A stretch of 64,000 bases of DNA from an uncultured Sphingosinicella sp. (GTDB lineage Bacteria > Pseudomonadota > Alphaproteobacteria > Sphingomonadales > Sphingomonadaceae), in NCBI RefSeq assembly GCF_902806315.1, contig NZ_CADCWD010000017.1, positions 30,080 to 94,079 on the forward strand, in the 5' to 3' direction. How positions within the stretch are numbered: position 1 is the stretch's first letter; each line of letters begins with the position of its first letter. A program made the position numbers and the translations under genes. Shown piece by piece: positions 8,593 through 16,536 of this stretch. Below the pieces are notes generated by a model, which had not been told where the DNA came from, ran no database searches, and was given only the letters and a program-made list of their open reading frames with translations.

Positions 8593-8871
8593 ATGAAGTT
8601 CATCATCAAGGCAGCCGCGATCGCGGCCTTCGCGACCCTGACCGCTTGCGGCGGCGGTGGCAGCGGCGGCGATGCCGCGGCCAACCAGGAGCAGGCCTCC
8701 GACAACATGTCGGACGCGCTCGCCAACCAGTCCGAGAATGTCAGCGAGATGGCCGACAATGCCAGCGGCGCCACCGCCGATACGCTCGAGAACCAGGCGG
8801 CAGCCCTGGAGAACCAGTCCGAAGCGGCCGACGAGTCGAACGAGACCAACACCGTCGACGAAGCGCAGTAA
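8593..8871 (+). CDS. Small Asn/Gln-rich lipoprotein, copy 1
   Basis: 92-aa lipoprotein of unknown function. The signal peptide ends in lipobox LTAC (Cys residue 19), followed by a Gly tract and then about 65 residues of acidic, helix-prone sequence built on ENQ/DN motifs (LANQSENVSEMADNASG, LENQAAALENQSEAA). No lysine follows the lipobox, so Lpp-style attachment to peptidoglycan is not supported. AAGGAGAG precedes the ATG. A close paralogue lies 170 nt downstream. Each gene has its own terminator, which suggests strong independent transcription. Confidence 0.8.
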   Translation: MKFIIKAAAIAAFATLTACGGGGSGGDAAANQEQASDNMSDALANQSENVSEMADNASGATADTLENQAAALENQSEAADESNETNTVDEAQ

Positions 8872-8889
8872 TCCTGCAGGCTCGAAGAA

Positions 8890-8923
8890 GGGCGCCTGCA
8901 CACGACGTGCCGGCGCCCTTTTT
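8890..8923 (+). terminator. Terminator of lipoprotein copy 1
   Basis: Perfect 7-bp stem GGGCGCC/GGCGCCC (8890-8896 with 8912-8918), extended inside by GCAC/GTGC, followed by TTTTT. Textbook intrinsic terminator. Confidence 0.92.
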
Positions 8924-9040
8924 CATGTTCGCCACCGCCTTCAGTTCGCCTCCGACACGAACTTGCCGCGTGCCCGCACCTGGCTTATGCAGCGGGGCCG
9001 CTAATTTGAGTTAGCGCGCCAACAACCAGGGGACAGATTC

Positions 9041-9319
9041 ATGAAACTCGTCATCAAAGCCATCGCCGTCTCGGCCTTCGCGACCCTCTCCGCCTGTGGC
9101 GGCGGCGGCGACAGCGCGGCCTCCAACATCGAAGCCGCGGCCGAGAACCAGTCGGAGGCGCTCGAGGCCCAGGCCGACAACCTCACCCAGCAGGCCGACA
9201 ACGCCACCGGCGCCGAAGCGAACGCTCTGGAGAACCAGGCCACCGCCATGGAAAACCAGGCCGAGAATGTCAGCGAAGCCGGCGAGAACCAGGCCGAAGC
9301 CGCCGACGACGCCCAATAA
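9041..9319 (+). CDS. Small Asn/Gln-rich lipoprotein, copy 2
   Basis: 92-aa paralogue of the preceding lipoprotein, with the same length and layout: a signal peptide with lipobox LSAC, a Gly tract, then an acidic helix-prone body of ENQA/ADN motifs ending in DDAQ. The two proteins agree well in the signal peptide (MKxxIKAxAxxAFATLxAC) and share the motif pattern in the body, so this is a tandem duplication that has diverged. AGGGGAC upstream serves as ribosome binding site. Probably an abundant envelope lipoprotein; function unknown. Confidence 0.8.
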   Translation: MKLVIKAIAVSAFATLSACGGGGDSAASNIEAAAENQSEALEAQADNLTQQADNATGAEANALENQATAMENQAENVSEAGENQAEAADDAQ

Positions 9320-9334
9320 GCTCGTTCCAGAGAA

Positions 9335-9367
9335 GGGCTGCCGCGGAAGGTCTCGGCAGCCCTTTTT
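9335..9367 (+). terminator. Terminator of lipoprotein copy 2
   Basis: 9-bp perfect stem GGGCTGCCG/CGGCAGCCC (9335-9343 with 9354-9362), 10-nt loop, then TTTTT. Confidence 0.92.
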
Positions 9368-9428
9368 CGCGTTAACCGCCGCTGGCCCATCCCCAACTCA
9401 CTAAGGGCGTCACGCCGATGACCGCCGA

Positions 9429-10268
9429 TCAGGCCCGTCCGCCTCGTTCGGCCAGGAAGCTCAGCAGATCCTGCGACAGTTGATCCTTGTGCGTTGCGAA
9501 GAGCCCGTGCGGAGCGCCTTCATATTCGATCAATCGCGCGCCCGCGATCGCCTGTGCCGCCGCGCGGCCGGTCGCGTCGATCGGCGCGTCGCTGTCGCTG
9601 GTCCCGTGGACGATCAGGGTCGGCACCCGAAACGCCGCCATCTCCGGGCGAAAGTCGGTGGTGCCGAACGCGAGCCGGGCGACGAGCGCCGGGTGCACGC
9701 CAATCTCCATCGCCATGCCCCATGCCCAATCGAGCACCGCCTGGCTTACCGGATGCGAGATCACGCCCACGCCGAAGAAGGTCTTGAAGTAGGAGCGGTA
9801 GAAGTCCGCCCGGTCCGCGACCAGCTTCCCGGTCATCCGCGCGAACTTGGCCGGGTCGAATCCATCCGGATTGTCGTCCCGCCTCAGCAGCAGCGGCAGC
9901 ACCGGCGCCACCAGCGCCGCTTGCGACACACCCCTGCCACCGTGCCGCGACATGTATCGCGCGACATCGCCCGTACCCATCGAAAAGGCGACCAAAGCAG
10001 CCCCGGATTCGATCTCGGCCGCCGCCATCACATCCGCAAGATCGTCCGCGAACGTGTCGTAATCATAGCCCTCCCACGGCTGGTCCGACCGGCCGAAGCC
10101 TCGTCGGTCGTAAGCGATGACGCGACAGCCGGCCTCGGCGAGCGCCATCGCCTGATCGTCCCACATGTCCGCCGACAAGGGCCAGCCGTGGATCATCACC
10201 ACTGGCCGCCCCTCGCCCCAATCCTTGACGTAGAGTTCGGTCCCGTCGCGTGTCTCGATGATCGGCAT
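9429..10268 (-). CDS. Alpha/beta hydrolase (non-haem peroxidase/esterase-like)
   Basis: 279-aa cytoplasmic alpha/beta-hydrolase. It has the HGWP oxyanion segment near residue 26, the nucleophile elbow AFSMGTG (Ser near residue 95), the acid in SDSDAPID and the histidine in APHGLF, so the triad is intact. The closest family by feel is the cofactor-free haloperoxidase/arylesterase group (HGWPLSADMWDDQ, RRGFGRSDQPW). Physiological substrate unknown. ATG at 10268 was chosen because it begins directly before the first strand; the open frame extends 41 codons upstream without family-like sequence. Confidence 0.88.
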   Translation of the reverse strand: MPIIETRDGTELYVKDWGEGRPVVMIHGWPLSADMWDDQAMALAEAGCRVIAYDRRGFGRSDQPWEGYDYDTFADDLADVMAAAEIESGAALVAFSMGTGDVARYMSRHGGRGVSQAALVAPVLPLLLRRDDNPDGFDPAKFARMTGKLVADRADFYRSYFKTFFGVGVISHPVSQAVLDWAWGMAMEIGVHPALVARLAFGTTDFRPEMAAFRVPTLIVHGTSDSDAPIDATGRAAAQAIAGARLIEYEGAPHGLFATHKDQLSQDLLSFLAERGGRA

Positions 10269-10415
10269 GCGCCGCCTTTCGCCAGTGATGTGAAGACCAT
10301 AGCCGTTCACCACGGCCAAGGTTCCACCGGGCGAACCGCCCCGAACCGCGCAAAGGTCAAAGCGGACGATGTTCGACGCGGCCCAGCACACTCCGGCTGC
10401 TGAGCGTCTCCGGCT

Positions 10416-11267
10416 TTAGGCCGGGCGGTTGCCCATTGGTTCGCCGAGCCGCACCGGCCGCTCCGGTGCCCAGTCTTCGTTGAAGGCAATGGTGCCCTGC
10501 CTGAACAGCATCACGACCGTGGAGCCGAGAAGGAAGCGGCCCATCTCGTCGCCCTTTCGCAACAGGATCGGATCCTCAGCATAGGTCCATTCCGACACCT
10601 TGTTGGTGCGCTTCGGATTGACGACGCCGTGCCAGACCGTTGCCATGCTGCCGACGATGGTGGCGCCGACCAGGACCATTACGAACGGCCCGTGTTCCGG
10701 CGATTCGAAGACGCACACCACGCGCTCATTGCGCGCAAACAGGTTCGGCACACCGCGCGCGGTGGTCGGGTTCACCGAGAACAGCGAACCCGGCACATAG
10801 ATCATGCGCGTGAGCTTGCCGTCGCAGGGCATGTGCAGGCGGTGATAATCCTTTGGCGACAGGTACAGGTTGGCGAAGCTGCCGTGGCGGAAATGAGCCG
10901 CCAGCGTCGCGTCGCCACCGACAAGTTCGGTGGTGGTGAAGCGATGGCCCTTGGCCTGCAGGATGTGGTGGTCGTCGATGGCGCCGAACTGGCTAATGGC
11001 CCCGTCCACGGGGCAGGCGAAATCGGCCTCCGACAACGGGCGAGCGCCCGTTTTGAGCGGGCGGGTGAAGAACTCATTGAAGCTGTTGTAGCTCCCGATG
11101 TCCGCGTTTTCGGCTTCGTGCATGGCGACGCCGTACTTGCCCACGAACCAGCGGATCAGCCGGGGCGTGAACCAGTCGCTGCGCGCCCCCGCGATGCGGC
11201 CGGCGAAGGTCGTCAGACGCCGCTTGGGCAAGATGTGCTGAAGCATGACGTTCAGGCGGTCGGACAT
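10416..11267 (-). CDS. psd: Phosphatidylserine decarboxylase
   Basis: 283-aa membrane-associated enzyme that converts phosphatidylserine to phosphatidylethanolamine. It is made as a proenzyme that cleaves itself at LGST (FLLGSTVVMLF, near residue 245) to create the pyruvoyl group on the new alpha-chain N-terminus. Other family marks are FNEFFTRPLK, CPVDGAISQFG and YHRLHMPCDG. Length is that of the type I enzyme. No phosphatidylserine synthase gene is next to it. Confidence 0.95.
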   Translation of the reverse strand: MSDRLNVMLQHILPKRRLTTFAGRIAGARSDWFTPRLIRWFVGKYGVAMHEAENADIGSYNSFNEFFTRPLKTGARPLSEADFACPVDGAISQFGAIDDHHILQAKGHRFTTTELVGGDATLAAHFRHGSFANLYLSPKDYHRLHMPCDGKLTRMIYVPGSLFSVNPTTARGVPNLFARNERVVCVFESPEHGPFVMVLVGATIVGSMATVWHGVVNPKRTNKVSEWTYAEDPILLRKGDEMGRFLLGSTVVMLFRQGTIAFNEDWAPERPVRLGEPMGNRPA

Positions 11268-11312
11268 ATCAATCTCAAGCGTTCACACCTTCATCTGCTT
11301 CGGCATGCCAAG

Positions 11313-11465
11313 CTAAGCGAAATCGCCCAGCCTGGCGGCCTCTTCTTCCTCCTGCTCTTGATTGGGGTGGGTCGTCGCCGGGTTCTGGGCATCGCCGCCA
11401 TTCTCAAACGTGCCGGACATGTCGTTAGGGTCGGGCTGGTTGCCTGGCTTCGGGATGATCGTCAT
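11313..11465 (-). CDS. Hypothetical 50-aa acidic protein
   Basis: Short unrecognised protein: basic start (MTIIPKPGNQ), then Pro/Asn/Asp-rich sequence and a run of glutamates (QEQEEEEAARLGDFA). No signal peptide or membrane segment, so cytoplasmic and probably disordered. Support comes from AAGGAGAG placed well before ATG at 11465. The open frame continues upstream but without a ribosome binding site. Confidence 0.5.
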   Translation of the reverse strand: MTIIPKPGNQPDPNDMSGTFENGGDAQNPATTHPNQEQEEEEAARLGDFA

Positions 11466-11593
11466 CTTGCTCTCCTTGTGCCCAGTACAACGCACCGGCA
11501 CACAGATGTGCCATCGCCTGTCAGCCGCTGCATATCCGCGATCGCTCGGAATGCCCAAAAGCGGAATGTTCGCCCCGGGGCAGTCATGCCGTC

Positions 11594-11626
11594 AAAGAAA
11601 AAGGCCCCGCATCGCTGCGAGGCCTT
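11594..11626 (-). terminator. Terminator of the rimP-pnp operon
   Basis: On the minus strand, stem AGGCCTCGC/GCGGGGCCT (9 bp with one U.G pair, 11602-11610 and 11617-11625) is followed by TTTTTCTTTG. It lies 30 nt past the pnp stop. Confidence 0.88.
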
Positions 11627-11655
11627 TCCTGTTTCAGCTCTAACGCTCTGTCGAC

Positions 11656-14076
11656 TTAATCGTCATCGCGGGTCAGGAACGCCGGTGCGAACTCCGGCTC
11701 GGGGCCATCGTCGCGACCACCTGAACGGGGCTCGCGGTCGCCGCCTTCGCTGCGCTCGCGGCGGGGTCCGCGATCCCCCCGATCGCCGCCCCCGCGACCT
11801 TCGCCGCGCTCGCCGCCCCGGCCACCACCGTCACGGCCGCCGCCGTCACGACGAGGCCCACGATCACGGCCGCCACCGCCGTCGCGGCGGGGACCACGGT
11901 CGCGATCGCCACGGTCGCCGCGCGGGCCCCGCTCACGATCGCCGCCTTCGCGCGGAGGACGCGTGTCCTCCAGCTCGGCGCCGGTCTCCTGGTCGACGAC
12001 GCGCATCGACAGGCGGACCTTGCCGCGCTGGTCGATCTCGAGGACCTTGACCTTGACCTCCTGGCCTTCGCTCAGGGCGTCCGAGACCTTCTCGACGCGC
12101 TCGTTGCGGATCTCCGAGACGTGGACGAGACCGTCCTTGCCGCCCATGAAGTTCACGAACGCGCCGAAGTCGACCATGTTGACGACCTTGCCGGTGTAGA
12201 CCTTGCCGACCTCGGGCTCCTCGACGATGCCGGAGATCCAGCGGCGCGCCGCCTCGATCTGCGACAGATCGGACGAGCTGATCTTGATCAGGCCCTCGTC
12301 GTCGATGTCCACCTTGGCGCCCGTTTGCGCGACGATCTCGCGGATCACCTTGCCGCCGGTGCCGATCACTTCGCGGATCTTCGCCTTGTCGATCTGCATG
12401 GTCTCGATACGCGGGGCGTGAGCGGAAAGCTCCTGCCGCGTCTCGCCGAGCGCCTTGTTCATCTCCGCGAGGATATGCGCGCGGCCTTCGCTGGCCTGGG
12501 CCAGAGCGATGCGCATGATCTCCTCGGTGATGCCGGCGATCTTGATATCCATCTGGAGCGAGGTGATGCCCTTCTCCGTTCCGGCCACCTTGAAGTCCAT
12601 GTCGCCGAGATGATCCTCGTCGCCCAGGATGTCGGAGAGGACCGCGAAGTCCTTGCCTTCCAGGATCAGGCCCATTGCGATGCCGGAGACCGGCCGCTTC
12701 AAGGGCACGCCGGCATCCATCAGCGCGAGGGAGCCGCCGCACACGCTCGCCATCGACGAGGAGCCGTTGCTCTCGGTGATGTCGGAGGTGACGCGGATCG
12801 TGTAGGGGAATTCCTCCGCCGTCGGCAGCACCGGGTGCAGCGCGCGCCAGGCGAGCTTGCCGTGGCCGACTTCGCGGCGCCCGGGGGCTCCGAAGCGGCC
12901 GACTTCGCCTACCGAATAAGGCGGGAAGTTATAGTGCAGCATGAAATTCTGGTAGGAGAGGCCTTCCAGTCCGTCGATCATCTGCTCGGCGTCCTTGGTG
13001 CCCAAGGTGGTCGTGCAGATCGCCTGGGTCTCGCCGCGGGTGAACAGCGAGGAGCCGTGGGTGCGCGGCAGGAAGCCGACCATCGACTCGATCGGGCGCA
13101 CCGTCTTGGTGTCGCGGCCGTCGATACGGCGGCCGTCCTTCAGGATCGCGCCGCGGACGATTTCCGCCTCCAGCTTCTTCACCAGCTTGAGGCTGGCGAG
13201 ATAGGCTGAGGGGTTCTCGTCCTTGGTCGCTTCAAACGCTTCGCGGGCCTTGGTCCGGGCTTCGTTGACCGCGGTCTGGCGCGCCTGCTTGTCCGTGATG
13301 CGATAGGCCGCGGCGAGGTCCTCGCCGATCAGGTCGCGAAGCTGCTGCTTCACCGCCTTGTGATCGTCGCCCTGGTCGAGTTCCCACGGATCCTTGGCCG
13401 ACTGCTCCGCCAGCTTGATGATCGCGCCGATCACCTTGCGGCTCGCCTCGTGCGCGAAGCTGACCGCGCCCAGCATGATCTCTTCCGAAAGCTCCTTGGC
13501 TTCGGATTCCACCATCATCACCGCGTCCTGCGTGGCTGCGACGACGAGGTCGAGCTCGCCTTCCTTGCACTGGTCGAGGCTCGGGTTGAGCTGATACTCG
13601 CCATCCTTGTAGCCGACGCGCGCCGCGCCGATCGGGCCCATGAAGGGCACGCCCGAAATGGTCAGCGCCGCCGACGCGGCCACCATCGCGACCATGTCCG
13701 GCTCGTTCACCCCGTCATAGGACAGGACATGAGCAATGACGTTGATCTCGTTATAGAACCCTTCGGGGAACAGCGGACGGATCGGACGATCGATCAGGCG
13801 GCTGGTCAGCGTCTCCTTTTCGGTCGCGCCGCGCTCGCGCTTGAAGAAGCCGCCCGGGATGCGCCCGGCGGCCGAGAATTTTTCCTGGTAGTGGACGGTG
13901 AGCGGGAAGAAATCCTGCCCCGACTTGACGCTCTTCGCCGCGGTGACGGCGCAAAGGACGACGGTTTCGCCGAGGGTCGCGAGCACCGCGCCGTCAGCCT
14001 GGCGGGCAACGCGCCCCGTTTCGAGTGTCAGGGTTTGTCCGCCCCACTCGATCTGTACTTTCTTGGTATCGAACAT
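11656..14076 (-). CDS. pnp: Polynucleotide phosphorylase
   Basis: 806-aa 3'-5' phosphorolytic exoribonuclease, a degradosome component and cold-adaptation factor. Domain order is complete: two RNase PH domains separated by a helical linker (second includes [17 protein letters not shown] and [19 protein letters not shown]), a KH domain ([21 protein letters not shown]) and an S1 domain ([33 protein letters not shown]). The C-terminal 90 residues are an Arg/Gly/Asp-rich tail ([16 protein letters not shown] style), probably disordered and RNA-binding. ATG at 14076 has AAGGA upstream. Last gene of the operon, after rpsO. Confidence 0.97.
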   Translation of the reverse strand: MFDTKKVQIEWGGQTLTLETGRVARQADGAVLATLGETVVLCAVTAAKSVKSGQDFFPLTVHYQEKFSAAGRIPGGFFKRERGATEKETLTSRLIDRPIRPLFPEGFYNEINVIAHVLSYDGVNEPDMVAMVAASAALTISGVPFMGPIGAARVGYKDGEYQLNPSLDQCKEGELDLVVAATQDAVMMVESEAKELSEEIMLGAVSFAHEASRKVIGAIIKLAEQSAKDPWELDQGDDHKAVKQQLRDLIGEDLAAAYRITDKQARQTAVNEARTKAREAFEATKDENPSAYLASLKLVKKLEAEIVRGAILKDGRRIDGRDTKTVRPIESMVGFLPRTHGSSLFTRGETQAICTTTLGTKDAEQMIDGLEGLSYQNFMLHYNFPPYSVGEVGRFGAPGRREVGHGKLAWRALHPVLPTAEEFPYTIRVTSDITESNGSSSMASVCGGSLALMDAGVPLKRPVSGIAMGLILEGKDFAVLSDILGDEDHLGDMDFKVAGTEKGITSLQMDIKIAGITEEIMRIALAQASEGRAHILAEMNKALGETRQELSAHAPRIETMQIDKAKIREVIGTGGKVIREIVAQTGAKVDIDDEGLIKISSSDLSQIEAARRWISGIVEEPEVGKVYTGKVVNMVDFGAFVNFMGGKDGLVHVSEIRNERVEKVSDALSEGQEVKVKVLEIDQRGKVRLSMRVVDQETGAELEDTRPPREGGDRERGPRGDRGDRDRGPRRDGGGGRDRGPRRDGGGRDGGGRGGERGEGRGGGDRGDRGPRRERSEGGDREPRSGGRDDGPEPEFAPAFLTRDDD

Positions 14077-14195
14077 GTAGTTTTCCTTAGATCCGGTCGC
14101 CAAATGCGGCCGGGGCAGCTATCCGGACCCAAGTCCGGAGAGTTGGGCCTATATGGCCCATCGGGCACCGCCGAATTGCGGATGCCAGATATGAC

Positions 14196-14217
14196 AAGCG
14201 GCCCCGCAGGGCCGCTT
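14196..14217 (-). terminator. Hairpin between rpsO and pnp
   Basis: Perfect 9-bp stem AAGCGGCCC/GGGCCGCTT with a 4-nt loop, five bases after the rpsO stop. No U-tract follows on the minus strand (GTCATATC), so it is more likely an attenuator or RNase processing site than a full terminator. In E. coli the rpsO-pnp junction has such a site. Confidence 0.6.
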
Positions 14218-14221
14218 GGTG

Positions 14222-14491
14222 TTACTTACGAAGACCGAGCTTCGCGATGAGTGCGGTGTAGCGATCCGCTTCCGTCTTCCGGAGATAATCCAGAAGCGAG
14301 CGGCGCTTGTTGACCAGCATCAGAAGGCCGCGGCGGGAGTGATTGTCCTTCGCGTGCGTCTTGAAGTGCTGGGTGAGGTTGTTGATGCGCTCCGTGAGGA
14401 TCGCGACCTGGACTTCGGGCGAACCCGTATCGCCGCTTCCGCGGGCGTTGTCCGAAATGATTTCCTGCTTGCGCTCGGCTGTCACCGACAT
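14222..14491 (-). CDS. rpsO: 30S ribosomal protein S15
   Basis: 89-aa primary 16S rRNA-binding protein of the small subunit platform. Family motifs are [35 protein letters not shown] and [14 protein letters not shown] at 14491 follows AAGGAG with 7-nt spacing; TTG two codons upstream is less likely. Two bases separate it from the truB stop, so both are on one transcript. Confidence 0.97.
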   Translation of the reverse strand: MSVTAERKQEIISDNARGSGDTGSPEVQVAILTERINNLTQHFKTHAKDNHSRRGLLMLVNKRRSLLDYLRKTEADRYTALIAKLGLRK

Positions 14492-14493
14492 CG

Positions 14494-15507
14494 TCAAACT
14501 CCTTCGTGTCCTAGGTTGAAGCCGCGCACCACCCGAAGTTCGCCTTCGGAAAGCTCCACAAGCGCAACCGGAACAGACGCGTCGGTTGCTAGATGAAGCC
14601 CTGGCTTTGCGGCAATCCCGACCAATCTGCGCCCCTCGCGGAGCGCCCTTGCCTGATCGGGGGTGACGGGTAGAGCCGGGATGTCGTCCAGCCCCGCCGT
14701 CAGCGGCAAGAGTGCCTGTTCAAGTTGGCGCGCTTGGGCGAGTTCGCCCAATTTGTCCAGCGAAATCGCGTGGGAAAGCCCGAACGAACCGGCCTTCACG
14801 CGCCTCAACATGGTGACGTGGCCCACTGTGTCCAAGGCATAGGCGATGTCGCGAGCGAGCGAGCGGATGTAGGTGCCCTTGGATACAGAAGCGGAGAGGG
14901 TGATCCCTCCCAGGTCCTCCCCGGCACGGGGAGGGGGACCATGCGAAGCATGGTGGAGGGGGCTCTCCACGCACTCGGCGTGTCTCCGGGCCCCCTCCAC
15001 CGCTGTTCCGGCGGCCCCCCTCCCCGTTCCGGGGAGGACTTGAAGTGAGTGCACCGTCACCTCGCGTGCCTTCATCTCCACCGCTTCGCCGGACCTGGCG
15101 AGGTCGTACGCGCGGCGGCCGTCGATCTTTAGGGCCGAGTAACTGGGCGGCACCTGCTCGATCGTGCCGGTGAAGCGTGGCAGGACAGCGTGCACCTCCG
15201 CCTCGGAGGGCGTCTTCTCGGAGGTCACGACCACCTCCCCTTCCGCGTCGAGCGTGCTCGTCTCGACCCCGAAGCGGATCGTGAACTCGTAACGCTTGTC
15301 GGAATCCAGCGCGCGCCCGCACAGCTTCGTCGCCTCGCCGAGCGCGACCGGCAGCACGCCGCTGGCGAGCGGGTCCAGCGTCCCGCCGTGCCCCACCTTC
15401 ACCTTGGGATAGCCGCCCGCCCGCAGCGCCCGCTTGACCGCAGATACGACATCTGTCGAGCCCGGCCCGACCGGCTTGTCGATGATCAGCCAGCCGTGGA
15501 GCGCCAT
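14494..15507 (-). CDS. truB: tRNA pseudouridine-55 synthase with in-frame repeat insert
   Basis: Makes pseudouridine 55 in the T loop of tRNAs. Present are [12 protein letters not shown] near the start, the catalytic Asp in [11 protein letters not shown] (Asp45), [19 protein letters not shown], and [13 protein letters not shown]. Between TVHSLQ and [14 protein letters not shown] (about residues 157-200) lies a Pro/Gly/Arg-rich insert of roughly 45 residues encoded by a dispersed palindromic repeat (14908-15041). It keeps the frame and sits in a loop before the SKGTYIR strand, so the enzyme may still fold. ATG at 15507 lies inside the end of the GNAT gene (22-nt overlap). Confidence 0.95.
   Translation of the reverse strand: MALHGWLIIDKPVGPGSTDVVSAVKRALRAGGYPKVKVGHGGTLDPLASGVLPVALGEATKLCGRALDSDKRYEFTIRFGVETSTLDAEGEVVVTSEKTPSEAEVHAVLPRFTGTIEQVPPSYSALKIDGRRAYDLARSGEAVEMKAREVTVHSLQVLPGTGRGAAGTAVEGARRHAECVESPLHHASHGPPPRAGEDLGGITLSASVSKGTYIRSLARDIAYALDTVGHVTMLRRVKAGSFGLSHAISLDKLGELAQARQLEQALLPLTAGLDDIPALPVTPDQARALREGRRLVGIAAKPGLHLATDASVPVALVELSEGELRVVRGFNLGHEGV
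14908..15041. repeat. Palindromic repeat element (family A) inside truB
   Basis: Nested inverted repeats built from GGGGAGG-type arms: CTCCCCGGCACGGGGAG at one end, CTCCCCGTTCCGGGGAG at the other, with CATGCGAAGCATG and GTGGAGGGGGC between. It shares this layout with elements at 16430, 26797 and 29350. Here it is translated in frame as part of TruB. Confidence 0.85.
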
Positions 15508-16025
15508 TCGTCCGCCAGGATAGAGAACAGGACGGTGTCGCGGACATGGCCGTTCCAGGTGATCCGGTCCTGCCGGATGACGCCCTCGCGCACCCCGCCG
15601 ATCTTGGCCATCGCCGCCTGCGAGCGCGCGTTGCGGCTGTCGACGCGGAACTCGATCCGGCGGAAGCCGCACGCGATCGCGCGGCCGATCATCAGATCCT
15701 TGACGCGCCGGTTCATGCCCGTGCCGCGAAGATCCGGCACGTAATAGGTGTTGCCGATCTCGAGCACGCCCCGATCCGGCTCGATCGAGATGAAGCAGCT
15801 CATGCCGACCAGCCGGTCGCCCGAAAAGATCGCGAACGGCGCCCAGTTCGGGCGGCTCAGCAGAAGCTCGAAGCTCCGGTCGAAATGCTCCGTATCGTAG
15901 GAGGTCGCATAAATCGCCCAGATATCGCGATCCTCGGCGCAGGCGGCGCGGAGCGGCTCCCGGTGCGTTTCGGCGAGCGGCTCCAGCCGCAGGTCGCCGT
16001 CCCGCATCACCGCTGTAAGGTTCAC
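15486..16025 (-). CDS. GNAT family N-acetyltransferase (RimJ/RimL type)
   Basis: 179-aa acetyltransferase of the RimJ-like group: [14 protein letters not shown] at the start, [19 protein letters not shown] (acetyl-CoA region) and a [31 protein letters not shown]-terminal motif. This subgroup acetylates small molecules or protein N-termini; the target is unknown. It sits between rbfA and truB, where the core operon normally has no such gene. GTG at 16025 overlaps the rbfA stop (GTGA); ATG at 16007 is an alternative. Confidence 0.85.
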   Translation of the reverse strand: MNLTAVMRDGDLRLEPLAETHREPLRAACAEDRDIWAIYATSYDTEHFDRSFELLLSRPNWAPFAIFSGDRLVGMSCFISIEPDRGVLEIGNTYYVPDLRGTGMNRRVKDLMIGRAIACGFRRIEFRVDSRNARSQAAMAKIGGVREGVIRQDRITWNGHVRDTVLFSILADEWRSTAG

Positions 16026-16426
16026 TCCTCCTCGTCGGCGGCGAGGTCGCGCGCCACCTTCGGCGAGCGCAGGAGGCGATCGATATGGCTGCCTTCGTCG
16101 AAGCTCTCGTCCGCGAGGAATTTGAGCTTCGCCGCATATTTGGTATTCACCCGCGAGGCGACCGAGCGCTGCAGGAAGGCGGTGTTGGTGCGCAGTGCCT
16201 TCAACACCTGCGCTTCGTCCGCGCCGAGCAGCGGCTTCACGAAAACCGTCGCGTGGCGAAGGTCCGGCGACATGCGCACCTCGGTGACGGAGACCGGATG
16301 GCTCGCCAGCACATCGTCATGCACCTCGCCGCGCGCCAGGATGTCGGCCAGAACATGGCGCACCTGCTCCCCAACGCGAAGCAGGCGGACGGAACGTCCT
16401 TCGGGAGTTTCGTTCTGACGTGCCAT
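16022..16426 (-). CDS. rbfA: 30S ribosome-binding factor A
   Basis: 134-aa KH-like assembly factor that matures the 16S 5' end and helps cold adaptation. Recognisable by [17 protein letters not shown] near the start and [22 protein letters not shown] typical acidic tail follows. Separated from infB by about 110 bp of palindromic repeat instead of the usual short gap. Confidence 0.95.
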   Translation of the reverse strand: MARQNETPEGRSVRLLRVGEQVRHVLADILARGEVHDDVLASHPVSVTEVRMSPDLRHATVFVKPLLGADEAQVLKALRTNTAFLQRSVASRVNTKYAAKLKFLADESFDEGSHIDRLLRSPKVARDLAADEEE

Positions 16427-16429
16427 GTA

Positions 16430-16536
16430 TCCCTCTCCCCTTCAGGGGAGAGGCTAGGAGAGGGGGAGTCGATCACCTCTCGGCAGCTTGAAAACTGCCC
16501 CTCTCCCTGACCCTCCCCCCGACGGGGAGAGGGGAC
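16430..16536. repeat. Palindromic repeat (family A) between infB and rbfA
   Basis: CTCTCCCCTTCAGGGGAGAG at the left, CTCCCCCCGACGGGGAG at the right, with further GGGAG/CTCCC arms between. It fills the entire infB-rbfA gap, abutting the infB stop. It could form strong hairpins on the operon mRNA. Confidence 0.85.
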
